This document shows, piece by piece, positions 41,702-50,496 of a stretch of 64,000 nucleotides of DNA (positions are counted from its first letter, which is position 1; each line of letters begins with the position of its first letter). The DNA comes from Streptomyces sp. NBC_00620 (lineage in GTDB: Bacteria > Actinomycetota > Actinomycetes > Streptomycetales > Streptomycetaceae), in the NCBI RefSeq assembly GCF_026341825.1, contig NZ_JAPENY010000003.1, forward strand, positions 2,418,001 to 2,482,000. Reading direction: 5' to 3'. The translations under genes and the position numbers were made by a program. The notes below the pieces were generated by a model. The model was not told the origin of the DNA. It did no database searches and saw only the letters and a list, made by a program, of their open reading frames with translations.

Positions 41702-42712
41702 TCAGCGTCGCTCGGGCTTGGCGCTGCGCGACATCATCTCCTTGAGAGCGACGACGGGCGGCTTGCCTTCGTGGACGATGCCGACGACCGTTTCCGTGAT
41801 CGGCATGTCGACACCGTGCCTGCGGGCCAGATCCAGCACGGACTCACAGGACTTGACGCCCTCGGCGGTCTGCTTGGTGACCGCGATGGTCTCCTGGAGG
41901 GTCATGCCCTTGCCGAGGTTGATGCCGAAGGTGTGGTTGCGCGACAGCGGCGAGGAGCAGGTGGCCACCAGGTCGCCCAGGCCCGCGAGTCCGGCGAACG
42001 TCATCGGGTCGGCGCCCATCGCGAGGCCGAGGCGCGAGGTCTCCGCGAGCCCGCGTGTGATGAGCGAGCCCTTGGCGTTGTCGCCGAGCCCCATGCCGTC
42101 CGCGATGCCGACGGCGAGACCGATCACGTTCTTGACGGCGCCGCCGAGTTCGCAGCCCACCACGTCGGTTTCGGTGTACGGGCGGAAGTACGGCGTGTGG
42201 CAGGCGGACTGGAGTCGCCGGGCGACGGCCTCGGACCGGCAGGCGACCACGGCGGCAGCCGGCATGCGCGCGGCGATCTCCCGCGCGAGGTTGGGTCCGG
42301 TGACCACGGCGATGCGGTCCGGTCCGACCTTGGCGATGTCCTCGATCACCTCGCTCATCCGCATGGTGGAGCCGAGTTCGACGCCCTTCATGAGGGAGAC
42401 GAGGACGGTGTCGGGCGCGAGCACCGGCACCCACTTCGCGAGGTTCCCGCGCAGTGTCTGCGAGGGAATGGCGAGGATCGTGAAGTCGGCCTCGTGCGCG
42501 GCCTCGGCGGCGTCGGTGGTGGCCCGCAGGTTCTCCGGGAGCTCGACGCCCGGCAGGTAGTCCGGGTTCGTACGCGTGGAGTTGACCGCTTCGGCGAGTT
42601 CCGCGCGGCGCGCCCACAGGGTGACGTCGCACCCCGCGTCGGCGAGCACCATGCCGAAGGCCGTACCCCACGATCCGGTCCCGAAGACAGCCGCCTTGAC
42701 CGGCTTGCTCAC
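41702..42712 (-). CDS. gpsA: Glycerol-3-phosphate dehydrogenase [NAD(P)+]
   Basis: 336 residues, supplying glycerol-3-phosphate for phospholipids. Rossmann motif VFGTGSWGTAFGMVLADAG, catalytic lysine region GCELGGAVKNVIGLAVGIADG and RGLAETSRLGLAMGAD. GTG 42712 overlaps the plsC stop (GTGA), so acyltransferase and dehydrogenase are coupled, which fits consecutive steps of lipid synthesis. Confidence 0.95.
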   Translation of the reverse strand: MSKPVKAAVFGTGSWGTAFGMVLADAGCDVTLWARRAELAEAVNSTRTNPDYLPGVELPENLRATTDAAEAAHEADFTILAIPSQTLRGNLAKWVPVLAPDTVLVSLMKGVELGSTMRMSEVIEDIAKVGPDRIAVVTGPNLAREIAARMPAAAVVACRSEAVARRLQSACHTPYFRPYTETDVVGCELGGAVKNVIGLAVGIADGMGLGDNAKGSLITRGLAETSRLGLAMGADPMTFAGLAGLGDLVATCSSPLSRNHTFGINLGKGMTLQETIAVTKQTAEGVKSCESVLDLARRHGVDMPITETVVGIVHEGKPPVVALKEMMSRSAKPERR

Positions 42713-43560
42713 GTGCCCTGCCCCTCTTCCTGCTGTGCTTTTTGCAGAGCCTGCGCGGTGCGCTGCGCCTGCGCGTTCTCCTGAGCGTCCATTTCCTGGG
42801 CGGCGACCTGCCGGGCGGCCTTCTCGTCGGCCGCGGTCCGCCTGCGCTGCTCGACCCGCTCCTGGCGCGGGTCGTAGGGCGTCGCGGGGGCCTTCTCGCC
42901 GCGGATCTCCTCCAGCTGCGCGGTGATGGCCGCCATGATGACCTCGGTCGCCTCCTTGAGGACGTCCGGGGACATCTCCTTGCCGTAGAAGCGCGAGAGG
43001 TCCACCGGGGCGCCCGCGAGGACGTGGTGGGTCTTGCGCGGAAGGACGTTGAGCTTCTTGGCGTACGGCGGCAGGAGTTCGTTGGCGCCCCACTGGGCGA
43101 CCGGAATCACCGGGCACTTGGTCTGCAGGGCGACGCGGGCGGCGCCCGTCTTACCGGTCATCGGCCACTGGCCGGGATCACGGGTGATGGTGCCCTCGGG
43201 ATAGAACGCGACGCACTCACCGCGCTCGACCGCGTCGATCGCGGCCCGGAAAGCACTCAGCGCGTCCGTGGTCTCGCGGTACACCGGGATCTGTCCGGTG
43301 CCGCGCATCGCGGCACCCACGAACCCCTTCCGGAAAAGGCTGCTCTTCGCCAGGAATCGCGGAACACGCCCGGTGTTGTACTGATAATGCCCGTACATGA
43401 ACGGATCCACATGCGAATTGTGGTTCACCGCGGTGATAAAACCGCCCTCGGACGGAATGTTCTCGATCCCGCGCCAGTCCCGCTTGATCAGAACCACCAG
43501 CGGCGGTTTGCAGAGGACCGCTGCGAAGCGGTACCAGAAGCCGATTCTGCGGCGGGGCAC
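42709..43560 (-). CDS. plsC: 1-acyl-glycerol-3-phosphate acyltransferase family protein
   Basis: 283 residues. HX4D motif NHNSHVDPF, GQIPVYRE, and FYPEGTITRD are the acyltransferase blocks; an N-terminal hydrophobic stretch anchors it. The C-terminal 55 residues are a charged Gln/Glu/Arg coil. GTG 43560 with GGAAGGTG. Coupled to gpsA. Confidence 0.92.
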   Translation of the reverse strand: MPRRRIGFWYRFAAVLCKPPLVVLIKRDWRGIENIPSEGGFITAVNHNSHVDPFMYGHYQYNTGRVPRFLAKSSLFRKGFVGAAMRGTGQIPVYRETTDALSAFRAAIDAVERGECVAFYPEGTITRDPGQWPMTGKTGAARVALQTKCPVIPVAQWGANELLPPYAKKLNVLPRKTHHVLAGAPVDLSRFYGKEMSPDVLKEATEVIMAAITAQLEEIRGEKAPATPYDPRQERVEQRRRTAADEKAARQVAAQEMDAQENAQAQRTAQALQKAQQEEGQGT

Positions 43561-43704
43561 GCGAACACCTTCCTCCAGGGCCTGGGGGGCCGCACAAGTG
43601 TCGCCCCAGGCCGTCTGTCTGTCGAGAACACCGTACGCCCCGGCGTACGGACCGCCATGGCGGCCGGGTCACAATGGGCGCCACAAGGGAGAGACGGAGC
43701 GCTC

Positions 43705-44352
43705 GTGCAATGGACCTTGGTGATACCGCTCAAACCTCTGGCGCGTGCCAAGAGCAGGCTGGCGGACACCGCCGGCGACGGGCTGCGCCCCGGACTCGCC
43801 CTCGCCTTCGCGCAGGACACCGTGGCGGCCGCGCTGGCCTGCGCAGCGGTCCGTGATGTGGCGGTAGTCACGGACGACGCCCTGGCCGGGCGTGAGCTGG
43901 CCGCGCTGGGCGCCCGCATCGTCACGCGCGAACCGCCGGGCGGTCTGAACGTCGCCCTGGCGCACGGCAGCTCCGCCGTACGCGCCCGAACTCCCGAAAG
44001 CGCCGTGGCGGCCCTGAACGCCGATCTGCCCGCGCTGCGCCCGCCGGAATTGGCCCGGGTACTCGAAGCGGCCGCCGAATTTCCCCGCGCATTTCTCCCC
44101 GATGCGGCCGCAATCGGTACCACTCTGCTGGCCGCGATCCCGGGCCGGGAATTGCTCCCGGCTTTCGGCGCAGATTCCCGCGCCCGCCATCGCTCCTCGG
44201 GCGCCATGGAACTCCGCCTCGCCGGAGTGGATTCCGTACGCCAGGACGTGGACACGGGCGATGACCTGAGAGCGGCACTGGCACTCGGCGTGGGCCCCCG
44301 CACGGCAGCACTGGCCGCACATCTGCTGATCCCGGAGCAACCGAACGGCTGA
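43705..44352 (+). CDS. cofC: 2-phospho-L-lactate/phosphoenolpyruvate guanylyltransferase
   Basis: 215 residues, coenzyme F420 biosynthesis (CofC, FbiD in mycobacteria). MQWTLVIPLKPLARAKSRLA gives the nucleotidyltransferase start with the KxxxxAKSRL motif, then VAALNADLPALRPPELARVL with the metal-binding Asp, and SVRQDVDTGDDLRAAL at the end. GTG at 43705 has GGAG. Divergent from plsC. Confidence 0.9.
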   Translation: MQWTLVIPLKPLARAKSRLADTAGDGLRPGLALAFAQDTVAAALACAAVRDVAVVTDDALAGRELAALGARIVTREPPGGLNVALAHGSSAVRARTPESAVAALNADLPALRPPELARVLEAAAEFPRAFLPDAAAIGTTLLAAIPGRELLPAFGADSRARHRSSGAMELRLAGVDSVRQDVDTGDDLRAALALGVGPRTAALAAHLLIPEQPNG

Positions 44353-44410
44353 CGGTGGGGCGGCCGACCCGTACCGGAGAGCGGCGGCCCGTAATCGATA
44401 GGCTTCCGCC

Positions 44411-44614
44411 ATGCAGGCGACCGCGTACACGTACGACCCCGAAACCCGTAGCGGCCAGGTGCTGCTGGACGACGGCACCCCGGTGCCCTTCGACGGCCCG
44501 GCGTTCGACGCCGGCGGGCTGCGGCTGCTGCGCCCCGGACAGCGTGTGCGCATCGAGACCGAGGGCGACGGCGAGGCGCGCCGGATCACGCTGATCACCC
44601 TGCAGACGTTCTAG
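44411..44614 (+). CDS. Small conserved protein, OB/cold-shock-like
   Basis: 67 residues: MQATAYTYDPETRSGQVLLD, PVPFDGPAFDAGGLRLLRPG and QRVRIETEGDGEARRITLIT. The pattern of short strands with GxVxxDDGxxxxF and a final RV-E-E strand looks like a small OB-type beta barrel. It lies between cofC and hupS. Unknown function. Confidence 0.75.
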   Translation: MQATAYTYDPETRSGQVLLDDGTPVPFDGPAFDAGGLRLLRPGQRVRIETEGDGEARRITLITLQTF

Positions 44615-44675
44615 GCGCCGCGGACAGGCCCCAAGGGCCCAGGAAACGCCCTGAACGGCCCCGGAAACGCCGCGG

Positions 44676-44704
44676 GCCGGGCTCCCGGAGGGAGCCCGGC
44701 CCGG
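44676..44704. terminator. Bidirectional terminator
   Basis: 13-bp perfect stem with a GGA loop, between the convergent 67-residue gene and hupS. Confidence 0.8.
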
Positions 44705-44731
44705 CGCGTGAGTTGTGCCTCTGCGCCCTCG

Positions 44732-45379
44732 CTACGAGCGGGCGGTGGCCTTCTTGGCGGTGGTCTTGCGCGCCGTCGACTTCTTGGCGGGGGCCTTCTT
44801 GGCCGTCGCCTTCTTCGCCGGGGCCTTCTTGGCCGTCGCCTTCTTGGCGGTGGTCTTCTTGGCCGCGACCTTCTTGGCGGTCGCCGTGGTCTTCTTGGCG
44901 GTCGCCTTCTTGGCGACCGTCTTCTTTGCGGTGGCCGTGGTCTTCTTGGCGACCGTCTTCTTGGCGGTGGCGGTGGTCTTCTTGGCCGTCGCCCTCTTGG
45001 CGGTGGCCTTCTTGGCCGCGGCCTTCTTCACCGTCGCCGAAGCGCCGCCGGAGAGGCTGCCCTTCGGGGCCTTCTTGACCGCGACGTCGTTCTTCGGGAG
45101 CTTCTTCGAGCCGCTCACCAGGTCCTTGAAGCCCTGGCCCGCGCGGAAGCGCGGCACGGAGGTCTTCTTGACCCGAACGCGCTCCCCGGTCTGCGGGTTG
45201 CGGGCGTAACGGGCCGGACGGTCAACCTTCTCGAAGGAACCGAAGCCGGTGACCGAGACCCGGTCCCCGCCGACAACCGCGCGGACGATGGCGTCCAGTA
45301 CGGCGTCGACCGCGTCGGCGGCCTGCTGACGCCCGCCGACCTTGTCGGCAATCGCTTCTACGAGCTGCGCCTTGTTCAC
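44732..45379 (-). CDS. hupS: Histone-like nucleoid protein HupS (HU with lysine-rich tail)
   Basis: 215 residues. N-terminal HU domain of about 92 residues (MNKAQLVEAIADKVGG, RVSVTGFGSFEKVDRPAR, GQGFKDLVSG) followed by a tail of about 115 residues made of AKKTTATAKK-type repeats, like histone H1. In S. coelicolor HupS is upregulated in sporulation and affects spore nucleoids. The DNA of the tail is a run of near-repeats and is prone to copy-number change. Confidence 0.95.
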   Translation of the reverse strand: MNKAQLVEAIADKVGGRQQAADAVDAVLDAIVRAVVGGDRVSVTGFGSFEKVDRPARYARNPQTGERVRVKKTSVPRFRAGQGFKDLVSGSKKLPKNDVAVKKAPKGSLSGGASATVKKAAAKKATAKRATAKKTTATAKKTVAKKTTATAKKTVAKKATAKKTTATAKKVAAKKTTAKKATAKKAPAKKATAKKAPAKKSTARKTTAKKATARS

Positions 45380-45430
45380 GTCTTCCCCTTCGGAGACATT
45401 GCCAGAACGAATGCGTTCAAGCTTTTTCGC

Positions 45431-45459
45431 ACGTTAGGCAGATATATACCGCAAATCAA
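45431..45459 (-). promoter_or_regulatory. Candidate hupS promoter
   Basis: TTGATT (45454-45459) and TAACGT (45431-45436) with 17 bp on the minus strand, in an AT-rich patch containing TATATA. About 50 bp upstream of the start. Confidence 0.45.
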
Positions 45460-45517
45460 ACACGAAACGGGCTAATCACCCTTGTGCCGCAACGAACTCG
45501 GGCTGTCGCGAAGTTCC

Positions 45518-45748
45518 TCAGCGTTCCTCTTCGAGGAATCGACCCTCGTCGAGGTCAGTGGTGAACCGCTCCAGACGCCTTGTCGCATCGGCGAGATCGT
45601 GCTTGGCCACGGCCGTAATGACCAGCAGCTTCCGGGTCAGCGCCATCCGTACGCCCTCCGGGACTTGCAGTGCACGCACTCTTGTGTGCGCTTCCTTGAG
45701 TTGGGCCGCGACTGCCATGTAGAGCTCGAGTTGGCCGTCGTGTTCCAT
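45518..45748 (-). CDS. Small conserved hypothetical protein
   Basis: 76 residues, helical: LELYMAVAAQLKEAHTRVRA, VRMALTRKLLVITAVAKHDL, DATRRLERFTTDLDEGRF. No known domain. The same short gene lies between leuD and hupS in other Streptomyces, as I recall. ATG 45748. Confidence 0.75.
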   Translation of the reverse strand: MEHDGQLELYMAVAAQLKEAHTRVRALQVPEGVRMALTRKLLVITAVAKHDLADATRRLERFTTDLDEGRFLEEER

Positions 45749-45935
45749 GCACAGATTGTGCCATCTGGGGCGAGTTGTCGCCTGCGCAGGGGGTAACTGC
45801 CGTCCCCAGAGGGGTTCCTGAGCGCCTCGGCGACACCCGGCACCATAGGTCGGCTACCCCGGTAACCGCCTTTGTAACTACGGGAGTTGGGGCCCTTCAC
45901 CAACGCTTCCGAAGGCCTCCTGGAGGCAGACACAG

Positions 45936-45969
45936 CTGTACCCCCAACCGTCCACGATTGGGGGTACAG
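45936..45969 (-). terminator. leuCD terminator
   Basis: Perfect 12-bp stem CTGTACCCCCAA/TTGGGGGTACAG with a 10-nt loop, 22 bp after the leuD stop. Confidence 0.82.
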
Positions 45970-45991
45970 AGGGGTGTTGCGGTGGCTGAAA

Positions 45992-46585
45992 TCAGACCTG
46001 GAGCGTCTTCGGCTTGTGCGAGGGCCGCTTGGCCTCGTACGCGGAGATGTCGCCCTCGTTCTGGAGGGTGATGGAGATGTCGTCCAGGCCGTTCAGCAGC
46101 CGCCAGCGGGCGTTCTCGTCCAGCTCGAAGGAGGCGGTGATGCCCTCGGCGCGCACCTCGCGGGCCTCCAGGTCGACCGTGACCTCGGCCTCGGGGTCGT
46201 TCTCCGTCAGCTCCTGCAGCGCGTTCACGATCTTCTGCTCCAGAACCACTGTGAGCAGGCCGTTCTTGAGCGAGTTGCCGCGGAAGATGTCGGCGAAACG
46301 GGAGGAGATGACGGCCTTGAAGCCGTAGTTCTGCAGCGCCCAGACGGCGTGCTCGCGCGAGGAACCCGTACCGAAGTCGGGACCGGCGATGAGGACCGTG
46401 GCGCCCACCCGCTCGGGCTGGTTGAGGATGAAGGACGAGTCCTTGCGCCAGGCCTCGAAGAGCCCGTCCTCAAAACCGTCCCTGGTCACCTTCTTGAGCC
46501 AGTGAGCAGGGATGATCTGGTCCGTGTCGACGTTGCTGCGGCGCAGCGGGACGGCCCGGCCGGTGTGCGTGGTGAATGCTTCCAT
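45992..46585 (-). CDS. leuD: 3-isopropylmalate dehydratase small subunit
   Basis: 197 residues, swivelling domain of isopropylmalate isomerase in leucine synthesis. RSNVDTDQIIPAHWLKKVTR and GPDFGTGSSREHAVWAL are the signature parts. Six bases after leuC. Confidence 0.97.
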   Translation of the reverse strand: MEAFTTHTGRAVPLRRSNVDTDQIIPAHWLKKVTRDGFEDGLFEAWRKDSSFILNQPERVGATVLIAGPDFGTGSSREHAVWALQNYGFKAVISSRFADIFRGNSLKNGLLTVVLEQKIVNALQELTENDPEAEVTVDLEAREVRAEGITASFELDENARWRLLNGLDDISITLQNEGDISAYEAKRPSHKPKTLQV

Positions 46586-46591
46586 GACTTC

Positions 46592-48016
46592 TCAGACTCC
46601 AGCGGGCGTACGGGCGTCGGACAGGTCGGCCGGGGAGGCCAGGTGGCCCAGCACGGCGGTGGCGGCGGCGACCTGCGGCGAGACCAGGTGCGTACGGCCG
46701 CCCTTGCCCTGCCTGCCCTCGAAGTTGCGGTTGGAGGTGGACGCGGAGCGCTCACCGGGGGCCAGCTGGTCGGGGTTCATGCCCAGACACATCGAGCAGC
46801 CCGCGTGCCGCCATTCGGCGCCGGCCTCCTTGAAGACCACGTCCAGACCCTCGGAAACGGCCTGCAGACCGACCCGCGCGGAGCCGGGGACCACCAGCAT
46901 CCGTACGCCGTCGGCGACTTTGCGGCCCTCGACGATCGAGGCGGCCGCACGCAGGTCCTCGATACGGCCGTTGGTGCACGAACCTACGAAGACGGTGTCG
47001 ACCTTGATGTCGCGCAGCGGCTCGCCGGCGGTCAACCCCATGTATTCCAGGGCCTTTTCGGCGGCCAGGCGCTCCGAAGCGTCTTCGTACGAAGCCGGAT
47101 CGGGGACGGACGCCGAAAGCGGCGCACCCTGGCCGGGGTTGGTGCCCCAGGTGACGAACGGCGCGAGGGAGGCGGCGTCGATGACGACCTCCTCGTCGAA
47201 TTCCGCGTCCTCGTCGGTCTTCAGCGTCTGCCAGTACGCTACGGCGGCGTCCCACTCCTCGCCCTCGGGCGCATGGGCGCGGCCCTTGAGGTAGGCGAAG
47301 GTGGTCTCGTCGGGGGCGATCATGCCCGCGCGGGCGCCGGCCTCGATCGACATGTTGCAGATGGTCATGCGGGCTTCCATCGAGAGCTTCTCGATGGCGG
47401 AGCCGCGGTATTCCAGGATGTAGCCCTGGCCGCCACCCGTACCGATCTTGGTGATGATCGCCAGGATGAGGTCCTTGGCCGTGACGTCCTCGGGCAGTTC
47501 GCCGTCGACCGTGATGGCCATGGTCTTCGGGCGGGCCAGCGGCAGCGTCTGGGTGGCCAGCACATGCTCGACCTGCGAGGTGCCGATGCCGAAGGCCAGC
47601 GCGCCGAAGGCGCCGTGCGTGGAGGTGTGCGAGTCGCCGCAGACCACGGTGGTGCCCGGCTGGGTCAGGCCCAGCTGCGGTCCCACGACGTGGACGACGC
47701 CCTGCTCGACGTCACCGAGCGAGTGCAGTCGCACACCGAACTCGGCGGCGTTCTTGCGCAGCGTCTCCAGCTGGATCCGGGAGACCGGGTCCGCGATGGG
47801 CTTGTCGATGTCGAGGGTCGGGGTGTTGTGATCCTCGGTGGCGATGGTGAGGTCGAGGCGGCGCACCGGGCGCCCCGCCTGACGCAGACCGTCGAAGGCC
47901 TGCGGGCTGGTCACCTCGTGCAGCAGGTGCAGATCGATGAAGAGGAGGTCGGGCTCGCCCTCGGCGCGCCGGACGACATGGTCGTCCCAGACCTTCTCCG
48001 CGAGTGTCCTACCCAT
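46592..48016 (-). CDS. leuC: 3-isopropylmalate dehydratase large subunit
   Basis: 474 residues, aconitase family. 4Fe-4S cysteines in VFVGSCTNGRIEDLRAAA and CSMCLGMNPDQL, plus VCGDSHTSTHGAFGALAFG. ATG 48016 with GGAGGG. Divergent from ndgR, which is known to regulate leuCD in S. coelicolor. Confidence 0.97.
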   Translation of the reverse strand: MGRTLAEKVWDDHVVRRAEGEPDLLFIDLHLLHEVTSPQAFDGLRQAGRPVRRLDLTIATEDHNTPTLDIDKPIADPVSRIQLETLRKNAAEFGVRLHSLGDVEQGVVHVVGPQLGLTQPGTTVVCGDSHTSTHGAFGALAFGIGTSQVEHVLATQTLPLARPKTMAITVDGELPEDVTAKDLILAIITKIGTGGGQGYILEYRGSAIEKLSMEARMTICNMSIEAGARAGMIAPDETTFAYLKGRAHAPEGEEWDAAVAYWQTLKTDEDAEFDEEVVIDAASLAPFVTWGTNPGQGAPLSASVPDPASYEDASERLAAEKALEYMGLTAGEPLRDIKVDTVFVGSCTNGRIEDLRAAASIVEGRKVADGVRMLVVPGSARVGLQAVSEGLDVVFKEAGAEWRHAGCSMCLGMNPDQLAPGERSASTSNRNFEGRQGKGGRTHLVSPQVAAATAVLGHLASPADLSDARTPAGV

Positions 48017-48173
48017 CGCTTTCCCTCCGGCCGGCTCGTGTGGCGCCGGCCCAACTAGAGATTTTCGGGGCGGCCACGCTCGTACCCCTTGTACCGGGCG
48101 CCTGCCGCCGGGCCCGTTGGTCCGCGGGCCGCTGTGTCTACAAGGGTGGCGCGTTCCACCGAAAATTGAACTT

Positions 48174-48194
48174 GCGTTTCACAGAGTGAGACGC
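48174..48194. promoter_or_regulatory. Inverted repeat between leuC and ndgR
   Basis: GCGTTTCAC-AGA-GTGAGACGC, 9-bp arms with one mismatch, 13 bp upstream of the ndgR start. Candidate NdgR site in the shared promoter region (48017-48206). Confidence 0.45.
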
Positions 48195-48206
48195 GAGTAT
48201 CGTTTC

Positions 48207-48923
48207 ATGGACAACAGTAGCGGCGTCGGCGTTCTGGACAAGGCAGCCCTTGTCCTGAGCGCTCTGGAGTCCGGTCCGGCCACCCTTGCGGGACTGGTCG
48301 CGGCGACCGGACTGGCACGACCCACGGCACATCGCCTCGCCGTGGCACTTGAACACCACCGCATGGTGGCGCGCGACATGCAGGGCCGTTTCATTCTCGG
48401 CCCTCGCCTCGCCGAGCTGGCCGCGGCCGCCGGCGAGGACCGCCTCCTCGCGACGGCGGGCCCGGTGCTCACGCACCTGCGGGACATCACGGGCGAGAGC
48501 GCGCAGCTCTACCGCCGCCAGGGCGACATGCGCATCTGCGTCGCCGCGGCCGAGCGCCTCTCGGGCCTCAGGGACACGGTCCCGGTCGGCTCCACACTCA
48601 CCATGAAGGCCGGCTCCTCGGCCCAGATCCTGATGGCCTGGGAGGAGCCGGAGCGCCTGCACCGGGGCCTGCAGGGCGCCCGCTTCACCGCGACCGCTCT
48701 CTCCGGCGTACGGCGCCGGGGCTGGGCCCAGTCGATCGGCGAGCGCGAGCCGGGCGTCGCATCCGTCTCCGCGCCCGTCCGCGGCCCCTCGAACCGCGTG
48801 GTCGCCGCCGTCTCGGTCTCCGGACCGATCGAGCGCCTGACCCGCCACCCGGGCCGCATGCACGCCCAGGCGGTCATCGACGCCGCCGGCCGTCTCTCCG
48901 AGGCCCTGCGCCGCACCAGCTGA
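48207..48923 (+). CDS. ndgR: IclR-family regulator NdgR
   Basis: 238 residues. N-terminal winged HTH (VLDKAALVLSALESGPATLA, GLARPTAHRLAVALEHH) and C-terminal IclR effector domain. In S. coelicolor NdgR controls leucine and other amino-acid genes and antibiotic output. No strong ribosome site before ATG 48207. Confidence 0.95.
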   Translation: MDNSSGVGVLDKAALVLSALESGPATLAGLVAATGLARPTAHRLAVALEHHRMVARDMQGRFILGPRLAELAAAAGEDRLLATAGPVLTHLRDITGESAQLYRRQGDMRICVAAAERLSGLRDTVPVGSTLTMKAGSSAQILMAWEEPERLHRGLQGARFTATALSGVRRRGWAQSIGEREPGVASVSAPVRGPSNRVVAAVSVSGPIERLTRHPGRMHAQAVIDAAGRLSEALRRTS

Positions 48924-49033
48924 CCTTCACCGGGGTGGGGCCGGCCTCAACGCCGCGGCAGGCCCCCTCCCCGGGCGACAGACGACGGATGCCGAACGCA
49001 CGGTGCCGTACGCGGAGTTGGCACAGAAAACGC

Positions 49034-49065
49034 CGACGGCCCCCCACCGAAGTGGAGGGCCGTCG
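49034..49065. terminator. Hairpin between ndgR and the tRNA cluster
   Basis: CGACGGCC/GGCCGTCG arms with further imperfect pairing, 8 bp after the last tRNA. Confidence 0.6.
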
Positions 49066-49072
49066 ATTCGTG

Positions 49073-49145
49073 TACCCCCGACCGGATTCGAACCGGCGCT
49101 ACTGCCGTGAGAGGGCAGCGTGCTAGGCCGCTACACAACGGGGGC
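49073..49145 (-). tRNA. tRNA-Glu (CTC)
   Basis: 73 nt on the minus strand. Acceptor GCCCCCG pairs CGGGGGT; anticodon arm CTGCC-CTCTCAC-GGCAG gives CTC; T arm GCCGG-TTCGAAT-CCGGT. CCA is not encoded. Sequence equals the copy at 49265-49337. Confidence 0.95.
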
Positions 49146-49165
49146 AAGGACCACAAGTGATCCAG

Positions 49166-49237
49166 CTGGGCTACCAGGACTCGAACCTAGAACAACGGAA
49201 CCAGAAACCGTCGTGTTGCCAATTACACCATAGCCCA
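49166..49237 (-). tRNA. tRNA-Gln (CTG)
   Basis: 72 nt. Acceptor TGGGCTA/TAGCCCA; anticodon loop TTCTGGT gives CTG; T arm AGG-TTCGAGT-CCT. CCA not encoded. Confidence 0.95.
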
Positions 49238-49264
49238 ATGGTGGTCTAGACCAGACCATCCAAG

Positions 49265-49337
49265 TACCCCCGACCGGATTCGAACCGGCGCTACTGCCGT
49301 GAGAGGGCAGCGTGCTAGGCCGCTACACAACGGGGGC
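49265..49337 (-). tRNA. tRNA-Glu (CTC)
   Basis: 73 nt, same sequence as 49073-49145. Confidence 0.95.
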
Positions 49338-49400
49338 CCTAGCGATCCTGCATGAGAGGCAGCGGGTGCGACCCGGACTGCCTCCCTTGGGAAGGATCTG

Positions 49401-49473
49401 TACCCCCGACCGGATTCGAACCGGCGCTACCGCCTTGAGAGGGCGGCGTGCTAGGCCGCTACACAACGGGGGC
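49401..49473 (-). tRNA. tRNA-Glu (CTC), variant anticodon stem
   Basis: 73 nt. Like the other two but with anticodon stem CCGCC/GGCGG and loop CTCTCAA. Confidence 0.95.
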
Positions 49474-49515
49474 CTTGCAGAGATGGCCTCTGCGGTTGCA
49501 GATGAGCTCTGCGAG

Positions 49516-49587
49516 CTGGCCTACCAGGACTCGAACCTAGACTAACGGAACCAGAAACCGTCGTGCTGCCAATTACACCATAGGCCA
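49516..49587 (-). tRNA. tRNA-Gln (CTG), variant
   Basis: 72 nt. Acceptor TGGCCTA/TAGGCCA, anticodon CTG. First gene of the five-tRNA cluster in transcription order. Confidence 0.95.
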
Positions 49588-49679
49588 CTGAAACACAACC
49601 CCACACGGGGATTTTGTTTTAGCTAGCGCCTCCGGTTTTTGGACCTTTCGGTTCGCTCTCCGGCGGCGCAGGAAGAACA

Positions 49680-50414
49680 TTACCTGAAGGTGGACGGCGC
49701 TCCAAAACGGGTATCAGCGCCGAGGATCACGGGGAGTTCGGCCAGCGAGGCAATCTGGTGCGGGCCCCTGGGACCGCCCTCGGGAGCGGTGTGAGCGCCG
49801 CCACGGTCGATCCAGATGGAGAGCAGTCCCGCCTCGGCGGCGCCGCGTCCGTCGATCTCCGGATGGTCGCCGACATACGCGACCTGGTGCGGAGGCAGAC
49901 CGAGGGATTCGCAGGCGGCGTGGAAGGCCGCTTCGGCGGGCTTGGAGACTCCGAGTTCGGCCGCGCACAGGACGGTCTCGAAGCGGTCGCGTACGCCGAG
50001 AACGCGGAGTTTGCGGTCCTGGTTGTGGAGGCTGGAGTTGGACAGGACTGCGTGCCGGTGGCTGGCGGCGAGGGCGTCCAGGGCGGGCAGCGCGTCCGGG
50101 AAGAGGGCCCAGGCGGCTTCGTAGTGGCCGGCGTACCGCTGGAACCAGCCGTCGGCCTCGGCGTCGCTCAGGGGCTCGCCCAGGAACTCCCTGACCCGGT
50201 CCCGGCGCTGGCCCTGCCAGTCCGACTCCCCCGCCGCAAACCTCGCCCACTGCACATCGGTGATGTCCCGCCAGCGCGAGAGGGCCTGCTCGACGGACTC
50301 GTACCCGTCGAGCAGACCCTCGGCCGCCAAGTGCCCGCGCATCCCGGCCCGGTCCGCGCCCGTGTAGTCGAAGAGCGTGTCGTCCACGTCCCAGACCAAG
50401 GCCTTGATACTCAT
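49680..50414 (-). CDS. HAD-superfamily hydrolase
   Basis: 244 residues. Motif I VWDVDDTLFDY, motif II VLSNSS, Lys in GVSKPAEAAF and motif IV YVGDHPEIDGRGA. A helical cap of about 90 residues lies after motif I, so it is a subfamily I phosphatase; the substrate is unknown. ATG 50414 starts MSIKALVWDVDD. Confidence 0.9.
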   Translation of the reverse strand: MSIKALVWDVDDTLFDYTGADRAGMRGHLAAEGLLDGYESVEQALSRWRDITDVQWARFAAGESDWQGQRRDRVREFLGEPLSDAEADGWFQRYAGHYEAAWALFPDALPALDALAASHRHAVLSNSSLHNQDRKLRVLGVRDRFETVLCAAELGVSKPAEAAFHAACESLGLPPHQVAYVGDHPEIDGRGAAEAGLLSIWIDRGGAHTAPEGGPRGPHQIASLAELPVILGADTRFGAPSTFR

Positions 50415-50446
50415 GGTCCGACGGTAACTCCGGGCCCTCTCCACGC

Positions 50447-50483
50447 AAAGGGGGCGGCGCCCGGACCGGACGCCGCCCCCTTT
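50447..50483 (-). terminator. gltX terminator
   Basis: 13-bp stem AAAGGGGGCGGCG/CGCCGCCCCCTTT, 14 bp after the gltX stop. Confidence 0.82.
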
Positions 50484-50496
50484 CACGTACCTGTGG

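Noticed and set aside
44732..45100. Tandem repeat array independent of a gene
   Set aside because: The repetition is the Ala-Lys-Lys-Thr coding tail of hupS.
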